A stretch of DNA of 64,000 nucleotides from Gigaspora rosea (taxonomy: Eukaryota; Glomeromycota; Glomeromycetes; Diversisporales; Gigasporaceae). The notes beneath the pieces were generated by a model. The model made no database searches. It had not been told where the DNA came from and saw only the letters and a program-made list of their open reading frames with translations. Positions 53,341-64,000 of this stretch are shown piece after piece. Both the position numbers and the translations under genes were made by a program. Each line of letters begins with the position of its first letter. The first letter of the stretch is position 1. The DNA lies in assembly GCA_003550325.1 (NCBI GenBank), contig QKWP01001222.1, positions 65,945-129,944 of the forward strand, read 5' to 3'.

Positions 53341-55679
53341 CTATATGCAAACTTTTTTCATTATATTGTTCATACATCTTGATCACACTTACTTTAGCTA
53401 TAGTGCATGCAGACTAGTTGCATCAAATCATATTGATAATGCTAAAATTTTATTAATTATTTACTTATAAGATTGAATCTGATTGGTTAAATTTCTTATA
53501 AGTTTTTTATTTTTTTTTATTTTTGTGCTGAAATTTTTAAAATGGATTTTTTAAATATTAAAATTTTCTTGATAAAAGTTTTAAAATGCTTAACTAAATA
53601 CATAGTTAAAAAGAGCTTGTCAAATATATAATTTTTTGCAATTGAACTTTTAGATAAAAATCCTTTGCAATTTTATATTCTATATAAAATATTTGATGGG
53701 ATTAGGCGATGCGTACCATATAAAAAATGTGAAGCATCTATATTATAATATTAGGATACCAATAAAAAGTCTGAATAACTGTGAAAGATCTGTATTGTAC
53801 CAAAACTGAATTAATAAATTGTATTACTCACAATTTTTCTGTAATTTGAGAACAGCTTAAATTCTAAATAAATTTGGGTCTAAACAAATATTACAATTCA
53901 GCGCATCCATTAATCATAAAAGACTTATTTGTTCTTGAGAAATCAGTATTGTTAAGTTGCTATTTATTTCTGATTTCAAAATAAATAGTTATTAAACAAT
54001 GCAATATTTTAAGAATGGTCAATGAATAATTGTTCTCAAATTACATAAGTATAACATCGCACTTTTTTTTAATTTATTTTAGCAATATGACATTTTTGAA
54101 TTACAGTAATGCAGTAATTAACAGGTACAATCTCTATTTCGCAATTATGTGTTATTTTTATTTTTTTTTTAGTTTTTACATTTTTTATATGGTCGTTTTA
54201 CTGGGGGGCATCAAAGGGGAATGGGAGAGATGATGTTGACCGAAAATTAACTTCAAATGGCCTAAAAAAGAAACTAAACTCAAATTTTTTGCAAAATGAT
54301 ATAAAATAATGAATCTATAACTTCTACAGCATTACTACAAAAATGTTCAGTCAAATATATTACGAAATGGTGAATATGCAATTTAAAGATCAGATCAAAA
54401 AATGTTAAAGAAACCGAAAACTTAATAAGAAATCATTCGATTTATTTCTTACTTTCTTTCTTACTTTTTTTTTGAACAGTCAATTTCACATATTTTTGCA
54501 AACCGCAATAATTAATTATAAATTATTCGGTATGCCCGAGCAAACAAATCATTAATAATTCTGGTCAAATTTGCATATCATTTGGCCAGATCTAGAACAA
54601 ACCAACTTAATTGTGGTCAAATGCTTGACCAGAAATATTAGTGATGGCCATGTGATGCAAATCGCCATTCTCTTTCGGCAGTGTCCCATACCTACTTGTA
54701 CTTATTTATGAATTATTGGATAAATAATTTATCGGTTATAACTAGTTATTTAACCGTATGACCGACCGCGGTCAACCGGCTATGAGCGATTAACAAATAA
54801 TAAACATCCCTAGACTTGACTGCTTTTATAAATGTAATCGATTTGGGAGCTATACATCTTGCAGGAGCTAAAGGATTAGGTTTATTGAATGAATAATTTT
54901 CATTAATTATTTCAAGTTGTTGAAAGTAACTTATTTTATTTCAGTCTTAATTTCTTATTGATGTTGGAATGTCTGCCCTAAAAGTATTTAATGTTCTAAA
55001 ACTTGTAAAGTTAACATTATCAGCTTCACAACAATTAATATTTATATGCATCCGTAGATTTAGATTATTTTGGTTGAATTGTACCTGGATCAAACCTTAT
55101 CTAGACGGTATTTTATTCACAATATATTTTACTACAAATATTTAATACCATGCAAAAATTTACTAATATTCAGACAAAATTCTTAAATAGGCCTGCGCGA
55201 ACTTACTCACCTTAGTTTATACAAAACACGTATCAAGAATCATCATTGTCTAAAATCCTAAATCCACATTTGCCAGAGGAAATTAAAATATCTTTGATAT
55301 TGGACATACGTGCGTTACTGATAAAGGAGTAAGAGAATTAAGAGGTAAATCTCTTCATAATAAATATAGCATTTATTCATACGTAGGCTTACCATATTTG
55401 TCCTCCTTGAATTCGGATTTTACTCAAGTATCTTTGCCTGTCGTAATATTTTAGCTGGTAAGAAAATATCAAGCCTTATGTAAAAAATTTATAACGCAAA
55501 ATTTTAAACAATATTTCTTTTATTCTTTAGATATTCCTTCCTCTTCAACCAGTTCGACTTTATGGAATTACCAAAGAAGTTTGCGAGGATGAATATTAAG
55601 ATGTTTAAAAAAAAGCCTATGCGTATTTGGCATGCAGTGTATAAAATAGCATGATAAAAATCCGGATCTACCGTTTTTT
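53341..55679. other. No gene recognised
   Basis: AT-rich, with A/T-rich palindromic strings. A short + strand ORF at 54030 (aromatic, membrane-like) is probably chance. 54530-54790 has GGTCAAAT/GGCCAGAT motifs of an old repeat. Confidence 0.3.
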
Positions 55680-55880
55680 ATATTGCATATACCGGTATTT
55701 TAAAATTGGGCCGGTGCAACAAACGGTGCATGATCTAACGGAATTTTTTGAAGTAACCGGTGCGTGCATCTATGTGCTCCAATGATCTGATGATCATTTT
55801 CTACTAATGCAGGTTTTTTTTTTTTTTGAACCGGTATTTTTTTATATAACAGGTGCATGTACCGGTAAATTAAAATTTCT
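55680..55880. repeat. CGGTGCA-rich repeat
   Basis: GGGCCGGTGCAACAAACGG, AACCGGTGCGTGCATC and AGGTGCATGTACCGG occur within 180 bp around a T-run. Probably an old mobile element; no clear ends. Confidence 0.4.
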
Positions 55881-56397
55881 ATTTTAAACACTTGGCATGT
55901 TGAAATTTTCTGGTCATGTGTATAAATGTTAAGCATATTATTTAATAAAGTCATTAAAATTGTATTAAGGACTTTTAGCAGTCTTCTATAAATAAAGTAT
56001 AATGATAATTGTATTTACGATGCACCACCCTTGCAATTACTATTCATTTACTTGTAACAAGAATATGCTGTAACTTTTTTTTGTGATGATCTCTCTGTTT
56101 TTAAAAAATTTCAGCAAGTTTATTATCCTATTTTATAGATTAATTCCGAGGCATCAGAACAGGGCTAAAATTAAGTAATACTTGCCATCCCAAGTATACA
56201 GCTAAATTGTTAGCTGACATTTTTTATTAATAAATGACTACAACTTCATTACATAATAAAATTTTGGTATTGTTGCACTAAAATGCAAATATGCATGCAT
56301 ACATACGAGAAAATTTCAATACAACAGTATAATATAATTGAGCTTATCAAAAATGAACTATTGACGTAGCTTTTGTATCACTTTAATCAATCATTAA
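55881..56397. other. Upstream flank of the Sel1-kinase pseudogene
   Basis: No gene recognised. Possible promoter region; TATATA-type strings are too common here to be informative. Confidence 0.3.
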
Positions 56398-56475
56398 ATG
56401 TCCTCCGTTACGCTTCAGACAATTAAGGTTTTTATTTTATTTAGAGAATTATTTTTTTTTCTCTCTTTAATAAAA

Positions 56476-57760
56476 ATGAACTCTAAACAACTTCTTACAC
56501 TTGGTTACAATTATCGACATGTTATTGGTGTCGGGAAAGACGAAAAGAAGGCATTTGAACATTATATGAAAGCAGCTGAGTTAGGAAGTACAGCTGCGAT
56601 GCAACATGTTAGTCTTTGTTATTATTATGGAATTGGAGTAGGAATAAATTATCAGAAATCATTGAATATTGTAAGAGGACTACTGATTTGGGTATTGTTC
56701 ACGGAATGTGTAGTGTTGGTACTCGTTATTTTCCTGGAAATGGAGTTGATCAAGATTATAATAAAGCATTTGAATACTTTAAAAAATCTGCTAATATGGG
56801 TAATATGGTAGCAATGTATAATGTTGCTAACTGTTATCGAAATGGTATTGGTACAAAGAGAGATATTCAGAGTGCAAATTATTGGTTCAAAAAACGTAGA
56901 AGTCTTTTGAAAACTAATAAATCACCCGGTCATATCAATCCTGAACTTAAGAGAATATTAGATGATGATAGATTTAAATTATCTTGGATTGATTATAATG
57001 AGGTGTTATCGTGGAATGGGGAAAAGGAGTATTTGCAACTGTATATTGGGCACGTTGGTATGATAAAATTAATAATATATGGAAAGATGTTGCACTTAAA
57101 GTGATTCATAACTCAAATGAAAATGAGCAGGAATTTATACAGGAATTGAAAAATTACTGCGAAATTGGTTATGAGAATCCTTCGTTCTTAGAATGTTATG
57201 GAGTTTCAAGAAATGATGATGGTGATTATATTATTGTTATGGGGATTGCACCAAAAGGATCGTTACAGCAAAACCTTGTAGAAGTATCACAATTGGAATG
57301 GAAAGATAAATTGAACATTTTAAACGGTAAAGTTATTGATCTTGAGTCGATTCATTCGCAAGAACTCGTTCACAGAGACTTACACAGCGAGAATGTGTTG
57401 CAAGGTGATGCTTTACAATACGCATATATTACTGATCTTGGACTTTCTAAAAAGGAAGAAAAAATTTGTGGTATTCTCCCATAAATAGCACCTGAGGTTT
57501 TAGTTGGTCGACCGTATGCTAAAGCATCGGATATTTACAGTCTTGGAGTTATCATGACAGAGATTTCGACCGGACAAAGAGCATTTGATGGAATTCCATT
57601 TGATGGTTATCTTGTAACAAGAATTATCGATGGATCAAGACCTAGCTGTTTAGGACCTGATTGCTATATTAAATTAGCTACGAAATGTATGGATAAAGAT
57701 TTTAATAAAAACAACCTACTGCAACTGAAATTAATGAAATAATCATTCGATGGTTAGATT
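56476..57760 (+). pseudogene. Sel1-repeat plus protein kinase (TKL-like) gene, broken
   Basis: Three Sel1-type 36-residue repeats come first (GVGKDEKKAFEHYMKAAELG, GNGVDQDYNKAFEYFKKSAN, GIGTKRDIQSANYWFKK). They are followed by a kinase domain: glycine loop GKGVFATVYWARW, VALKVI (Lys), HRDLHSENVL (catalytic loop), ITDLGLSKK (DFG as DLG), IAPEVLVGRPYAKASDIYSL. This architecture is expanded in arbuscular mycorrhizal fungi. Lesions: one base lost near 56668, a shift near 57025, TAA at 57482-57484 where the family has Tyr before IAPEVL, and a shift near 57705 before PTATEINEII. ATG 56476 (MNSKQLLTLG) is the likely start; an upstream ATG at 56398 is also in frame. Four lesions make it a pseudogene unless base-calling is poor. 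Confidence 0.85.
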
Positions 57761-60419
57761 AAATAGATCAGGAAGACATAATGAAACCAAAAAACAAATT
57801 TTTGAAGCTAATAAGATTAAACCCGAACCGATTAAACAAATATATAAGATGATGTGTATACTAGCAAGATATATGAAACGAAAAATTTTCCGAACTATAT
57901 TAGCAAATCGATTAGTATTGTAGAAATCTCGAGCAATTTTTCAAATTTAGATTTAAATTAAACTCAATCTATTATCGGTGCTCAATTATAATATAATTGA
58001 AGCGTAGTCATCTTTATGTTGTAATGTATTATTCTTTTCCCAAGTATTTGTCGAACTCAGTTTGGGAAACTAGTTAATTAGAATTACTGGACCTATAAAG
58101 GTGCTAAATAATAACTGCATTCGAGATTAGAATCTTTTGCAATTCTATTTTTATTATAAATTTTTTCTTTTCTATATATACATATACAGTGTGTATGTTT
58201 ATAATTTATTTGCTCTTTTTTTTTTTATTATTCAACAAAAACTGGTTGTTAGTATTTTATATCTTAACGTACCTATTAAAGTCAAATGAAAAAAAAAAAA
58301 AAAAAAAAAAAACCGAAAATAGCTTGCATGACAATTAGTTGTCTATAGAGCAAGTAATAAAGACATATATTTGATATAAGAACATAATGTATATTTTTAT
58401 TCATAAATTTCAAGTTATTAGAGACAGCGATTATGGTTATTATTAATTAAGATATTCTTGTTTATAAGTAGTGCCCATGCAGTACTTCGGAATGAAACCT
58501 TGCATATTTAGAATCAGCTCTAAATACATTTAAGTTGAACCTAAATTATTATTCACTCAAACATTAAAGAATTCCAAACTAGCTTAAAATTAATCAGAAT
58601 TCATTTTGTGCAATTCCAATTTTAAAATTAAATCGTTGAATTCAATTTAAACAACATCGGATCGCAAAATTATTTATGGAAGCTAGTCATTGAAATTAAA
58701 TCAACATGAACTCGATTAGAAATTTATTAGTGACGATTGTTTTTACTACAACTGAGATGAAAAAACTTTCTCGCCTTGTGCAAATTTGTTCAATCTCATT
58801 AATGAATAATTGTTAGATGTAAAAGACATCTATCTACAATAAATTAAAAAATAAATATATTTTAAATTTTTTTGATTGAATTTAAACTACCGGTACATAT
58901 CGCATCCTATAATTTTGAAATGCCACCATGTTTTAAACACCTTGGTGTAAACTACAAAGTATGGCAATTATTCTGTCGACAGGACATATCGGCAAATTTG
59001 ACACATTGTTAAGTTATAATACAAGATTTTTCAATATTTCAAGACTTAATAACTGAATTTTTTTTGCTTAATAATGATATTTTTGCAGATTCAATCATTG
59101 TATTTAATAGATCTTGAACTTTAATGCAGGAATCATAATCTTCTTGCGTAATAAAATAAAGCTTTTACGACATTTATTCCATCAAGAAATTTAGTAAGCT
59201 TTTCAAACGTATTGTGTGATAAAATTTAATGCTTTTGTAACTCGGATATTTTTAAAAATTTACAATATATAGTGATTTGATGAATAAGAATTTCAATCTC
59301 GTCTACTTTTTTATAAAATTTGATAATATGGGTCTAGACCTAAGGTTCAGGCTTCTGAATTTGAATTAAATTAGTAACGTATTTGTTTTAAAATTAGTGA
59401 TCTATAAATCCTATTATTTTTATTTGTAAGCTTATTTATACGTAAAATAATATAGCAAATAAACATATACTAAAAAAAATTTAAGTGATGATATATTAAA
59501 GAGTTATTAAAAAAAAATTTAATCGATGACATATTAAAAAAAATTTAAGCGATAATTATAATCCCTTATTATTAAGATAATATTATATGACATAACATAA
59601 TTTAAAAAAAAAGTTTGAATATTTATCTCCTATTTCATTTTTTGATTTAGAAATTTCAAAACTGAAATAGGACTTTTCAAACTCTAACTCTTGAAACCCT
59701 TAGTGGTTAAAATTTTAAATCTTAATTATGAATTTTCTATCCAACCGAGTTGGTTTAGAATTTTGCAACGCAAATTGATTTCGACGTACATACAACATCA
59801 GTACAGACGTTTACCGTTCTATCGGATAATGTGTTAAAATTCAACCTTTAAACCAGCAATTTTCATGTAAAAGAAAGCGGTAGATACGGCTGGAGACTAT
59901 GGGAATAGAATATTCTTGTGTTTGTATTAATAAGTCTAATAGGGTTGAAATGATTAGCTTTATGATGGTTCTTCTATTTGAGAAATAATTTTTTAATAAT
60001 GACTACAGTATCAAATAGTTATGTAAAAATTAACAGAGATCACAAATAGGAGTCAGAGCCGAGTGCCGAGTTTCATCTAAATGTGTAGCTTAAGATCTCA
60101 AATAATTTAAAAGTTCTACTACTATGTATCATACCAACAGCGGATTTCCGATTTAAGCAGTTAACTAACGTTAATGGATTATCTACGAGCATTACTGCAT
60201 TAAACGATTGATACATATGAAAACTGTATTAAGTGTTAACCGAGAAATTAGCAACTAATTAATTTGTTTCAAGTCTTAATTACATTTACTTCAATTTCAA
60301 TTTCTTAAAATAAATGTTTTGGAAGTAATACTTATAATTTATTTTGTACAAAAATTATATAAATTTTATACAAAAATTATATATCTACTTTAAAAAATTT
60401 ATTATATTTTTGTAAAACT
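57761..60419. other. Intergenic, no gene recognised
   Basis: AT-rich; A-run of about 25 at 58288-58312 and another A/T block at 59480-59620. No frame above chance. Confidence 0.4.
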
Positions 60420-61559
60420 TTTCATGCTAGATTTTTTTCTAAAAAAAAATGCTTTTGAATATCCGATTTTGCTTATTGAAATTGATTTAGAATTACTTGA
60501 GAAAAATGGTCGAGGAGGATTTATATGTGTTTTTTTGAATAATTTTTATTTAAGTTTGTCGTTCAGATTGAAATATATAAAAGAATTAACCGTTGTCTAC
60601 TTTTAAAGACTAGGATACAAAAATAGAATGGCTATTTTTAATATAATGACGATGACAATCTTGCTTGTGTCAACGAACATGATCTTATCGCAGTTACAGT
60701 AAAAAAGAACAAGACAATAAAAGAAAAGCTATTCTTGCATATCAAAAAACATGTAGATATCATTCATCTCTTTAAAAATTTTAATTAATATATATATTAT
60801 TATCTCATGAGTAAATATTAATAAATTTTTTAATTATTTATATCTAACGGAAAATCTATGTCGAGTTGAAATAGTCACTATGGCAAGATTTTTTGGTTAT
60901 GCGCTTAATCCTGTTAGCTTTTATTATTGTTACGATAATTCTGATGCTTTAAAAGTCATTGTTTTGGAAGTTAATAATACTTTTGGTGAAAAACATTTAT
61001 ATATTTTGGATCGTGATAATGAAGCTGATAAATCAAGCAAACTTGGGTATGTATATTTATTAATAAATAATTTAAATAATTTGACTCTTTAATTCAATAA
61101 ATATATCTAAACTTATTCATATGATATTTTTATATGTTTGATATGAGTTTTACTATAAATCACCTTTTAATGATCGAAAAGGCATATATAAAGCATTCTG
61201 TAAAGATTCTAAACCAGGGTACCTTTATATAAGAATAGTTATGTATACAAATCCTTCTCATCCGGATGATGTTTCTAGTGAAAATGTTACTTATAAGAAT
61301 AATACGCGATACAACGATCTAGAAAAAATTGGTTGCGACAGCATCTGGACATTCATATTCTCTAAACCTGCTTAGTGTAATTTATGCAATAATGCTATAT
61401 CCATTAGAGATTTTCTTAACTATGCCACATATTCTTAAAGTTCTTAAAGAGGCTAATAAATTGCATTATTATAAAAATTTAGGAATATATCATAGACCTA
61501 TTCCAATTGAAGGAACTGGTGTGAAATTAGATCAAATTTCATTGTCCGCAAGTATTTAA
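60420..61559 (+). pseudogene. DUF1365 family protein, multi-exon, at least one frameshift
   Basis: Pieces in the family order: HARFF/KKNAFEYPILLIEIDLE (N-terminal, 60424 onward), VNEHDLIAVTVKKN and TIKEKLFLHIKKHVDIIH (about 60670-60770), VEIVTMARFFGYALNPVSFY then CYDNSDALKVIVLEVNNTFG (exon about 60864-61050), FYYKSPFNDRKGIYKAFCKD (from 61148), KLVATASGHSYSLNLL, YPLEIFLTMPHILKVLKE, NLGIYHRPIPIEGTG, stop at 61557. An intron 61051-61147 (GTATAT...GAG) joins in phase. In the last exon one base is missing in the A-run near 61321. The acceptor CGAG before VEIVTM has TCTAAC 16-20 nt upstream, but its donor partner is not clear. DUF1365 proteins are often linked to fatty-acid modification genes in bacteria; the role is unknown. 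Confidence 0.75.
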
Positions 61560-61859
61560 AAAAAATTTCTACTAGTAATAATTGTTTTATCTTAAAATAT
61601 TTTATTATTGACTTTTATATATTTTTTTAATAAATAATATGCGCAAGAGATAATTCATAATATCTCTTTTACCTTGTCTCCAAGCATACTTCAATAATTC
61701 ATATCATTATACTTCTTCCAGATCTGAACATACTTCCAATTCAAATATATCCCGACAACTATAATGAACATGCTTTTCAAATATTAAGCACATAAAGGTT
61801 TCATTACACAATTATTCTTTTTTGCCAATCTGTTAATTAATCAAAATTTATATCATGCT

Positions 61860-62967
61860 TTGCTTATCAGATATTTTGAGAAAGCATGGGACTGTCATGA
61901 TTACCAGCATTGATTGACTTACTTTTTAATGATTCTATTATTATTGAAGATGACTTAAAGGACAAATGTGATAATTTGATACATAGAGATAATAAACAAA
62001 GGTTAAACTCTTATGAATCTAAAATGCAATGATAAGAAGGTGGTATTGAAAAAAATTTTAGATGATAAGAATTCTGGAGGTATTAAATCGAAACAAGAAT
62101 TTGATGAAATGTTGCATTCACTTTGGCCAACTTAAGGTGTTGATCAAACTTTTATCGCCAGCATAGCTCAGAATGACGATTATTTTGATTTAAGAGTTAA
62201 AGCAATTGTATATATTTTTTCATTATTAATTCTTATATTAATTTAAAACTTGTATTTTTTAAAAAAAAAATTCCAATATACTTTTTATCAATTTATAGAT
62301 TAGCTCCCATAAAAATATTGCAATAGCACTCAGAGATCTATTAGTATAAAGCAGTGAAAATTAAATATTAGCATTATTTGGATATATCCATTTATACCTA
62401 TTGACTATTCCATCAAATAATTCGATTAAACATCTACAACACTTCTACAACCTTTAATTTCAAATCAACTACTTATTACCATTTCCACCACAGTATATTC
62501 CATATGAAGGTAAAGAACCAATAGTACAATTGATAGATTCGTCTTTTTAGATAATTATTCAATATTTAAAGAAAGGTGAGAAATATAAAATATTTATTAA
62601 TGGTGGGATTAATAGCATGTGGATATAGAACAGATTTTAAGTTCTGGCAATTGACTACACGATTAATCGATGGACATAATGGTAATCCAGAAGTGGTTGT
62701 GGAAAGGAGTTATTAAGTTGATAAAGTGTGAAAAAGATTATTAAAAGGAATTTTGTAAATTAATGATGAAGAAAAGAAGAAAAAAAAATCGAAACATTCT
62801 TGAAGGATGGGATGTTGTATATGAAAGAAAAGGTAATATTTTTAGATTTTTAATGTTGATTTTTAATGTTTATGATTATTTTATTTTTAGCAAATAATAA
62901 GTTTGAACTAATGACATTACCGTCACCTTTACTACTTTTACCAAGAAAAGATGAAAATATTTTATGA
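61860..62967 (+). pseudogene. Remains of an unidentified multi-exon gene
   Basis: Coding-like pieces: ALIDLLFNDSIIIEDDLKDK (about 61917), KKILDDKNSGGIKSKQEFDE and IASIAQNDDYFDLRVKAI up to about 62212, SSHKNIAIALRDLLV (after a TTTATAG acceptor near 62300), YEGKEPIVQLIDSS (62500s), GYRTDFKFWQLTTRLIDGHN (62620s), and a clean exon pair NRNILEGWDVVYERK / ANNKFELMTLPSPLLLLPRK with intron 62833-62890 (GTAATA...TTTTTAG), ending TGA at 62965-62967. Internal stops (TAA at about 62133, TAG near 62548) suggest decay. Family not recognised. Confidence 0.45.
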
Positions 62968-63396
62968 AATGTTATAGAAACGAGGTATTGTTTAGAAATA
63001 ATGATCCTTAATAAATCGAAATCAATAGTAATTTTATTTAAAAGCATATAGATATATAAATGTTTCCTATAACAAAATTGTTATGCTTGCTATATTCTCC
63101 TATCCTATTCAAAATTTTGTATTTTAACTTCTAAATAAATATTAGCAAAACAACGAATATTTTAAAATTTTAAATTAGAATTTTTTTGTTTAATATTTAA
63201 TTGACGACTTCTAGAAAAATATTCGTAAAGCAATGAATAATTTAATATTTAACTTTATTTATCTAATATTTAAATTAAATTTTTTTTAAAAAAATTTAAA
63301 TCGACAATTATAAATATGTAAAATATTACAGTAGTTAAACATGAAAAAAGATATTATATTTTATCTAATATTTGAATTAAATTTTTAGTGTTATAT

Positions 63397-63510
63397 TACT
63401 ACGTGTACTACGTGTATATTATTACGTGTACATTAGTACGTGTATATTACACGTGTATATTACTACGTGTATATTACTACTTGTATATTACTACGTGTAT
63501 TTAGTTTCAT
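63397..63510. repeat. Minisatellite, TATATTACTACGTG unit
   Basis: ACTACGTGTATATTACT is repeated about seven times with small changes (ATTAGTACGTGTATATTAC, CTACTTGTATATTAC). Period about 15 bp. Confidence 0.8.
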
Positions 63511-63692
63511 TTTATTTGCGTTCACATTTTTATCAAAAATAAATAGTTATTTAATCCATAACTGATAACTATTAATTTATTTTATATGCATTAATTTTAT
63601 CCATAATTCTAAAGATTATTTAAAACAAATATTAAATTTAATTTGCAAGTATAGAAGTAGCAATTACTGAAGTATAAATATTTAGGAAAAAA

Positions 63693-63942
63693 CTATTTGT
63701 ACACTACGTGTATGTACACGGGTACTAATTAATTGATTTGCAAATCCGCGTAAAATATAAATTATAGACCAAAATTAAACCCGATTTAAGGTAAGGGTTA
63801 GGGTCAGCTTTGGGATTGGAAGGGTTATAGGTTATATAAAATTTTGCAAGGAATTTTTTTTGTTAGAGCCCGAAGAGTGGTTTCATAAGCAAAATTTTAA
63901 GTTATCACATGTACCCGTGTTTATACACTAGTGTACAAATAG
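63693..63942. mobile_element. ~250-bp MITE with CTATTTGTACACTA ends
   Basis: Left CTATTTGTACACTACGTGTA, right in reverse complement CTATTTGTACACTAGTGTAT. The interior has AAGGTAAGGGTTAGGGTCAG and AAAATTTTGCAAGGAATTT, as in the MITE at 39270-39549, so the two are related. Close to the minisatellite, which shares ACTACGTGTA. Confidence 0.7.
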
Positions 63943-64000
63943 TAATTGCCAAATATTTATATATAAATTATTTAAATTACTATAAGTATAAAAAATGGAA

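Noticed and set aside
55700-55954. 84-codon minus-strand ORF
   Set aside because: Crosses a T-run and a CGGTGCA-rich repeat; no protein-like features.
63397-63510. CRISPR array
   Set aside because: Continuous 15-bp tandem repeat with no unique spacers, and the setting is eukaryotic.

Overview
This window looks like nuclear DNA of an arbuscular mycorrhizal fungus (Glomeromycotina, Rhizophagus-like). That is an inference. It rests on strongly AT-rich sequence, a broken Sel1-repeat plus protein-kinase gene of the type expanded in these fungi, a DUF1365 gene split by short introns, and a dense, nested mixture of hAT, Merlin-, pogo/mariner- and Harbinger-like elements, LINEs, tRNA-headed SINEs and foldback repeats. 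Almost no gene is intact. The best candidate for an intact short CDS is the spliced minus-strand gene at 364-1092.

Layout. 0.36-1.7 kb: minus-strand three-exon Gln/Ser-rich gene with a tandem-repeat 5' part carrying two in-frame TAA codons. 1.8-2.4 kb: tandem and inverted repeats. 2.8-3.6 kb: dead Merlin/ISXO2-like transposase. 3.77-13.06 kb: an unclassified multi-ORF locus, all on the + strand, rich in zinc-binding motifs (zinc knuckles, a Zn2Cys6 cluster, three CxxC ribbons) plus coiled-coil and basic proteins. It is interrupted by a Harbinger-like element (3-bp TSD TAA), a tRNA-headed SINE (17-bp TSD) and a pogo-like MITE (TA TSD). In the first and last cases the host reading frame resumes exactly across the insertion. 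This locus is the best candidate for something undescribed. 13-32 kb: MITEs, a second SINE copy with a 16-bp TSD, a hAT transposase relic carrying a younger non-autonomous hAT, a second hAT relic on the minus strand, satellites and a 754-bp palindrome. 33.04-39.27 kb: a LINE on the minus strand with a 12-bp TSD and endonuclease, reverse transcriptase (YMDD changed to YMDY) and RNase H domains. 39.3-55.9 kb: foldback elements, MITEs, tandem repeats and a Ty3/gypsy integrase relic. 56.4-63 kb: a Sel1-kinase pseudogene, a DUF1365 gene with at least one frameshift, remains of another multi-exon gene, then a minisatellite and a MITE.

Three single N characters (7443, 31162, 38771) mark contig joins. 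Two of them join near-identical duplicated sequence, so part of the apparent duplication is assembly artefact. Where the expected residue can be judged, in-frame stops in the relics mostly fit C-to-T transitions (CAA to TAA, TGG or CGA to TGA), as expected from decay of methylated cytosine. The excess of TGA at plausible Trp positions in the 3.77-13.06 kb locus deserves a separate look.

All gene models were read by eye. Family names rest on motif recognition and no search was run.
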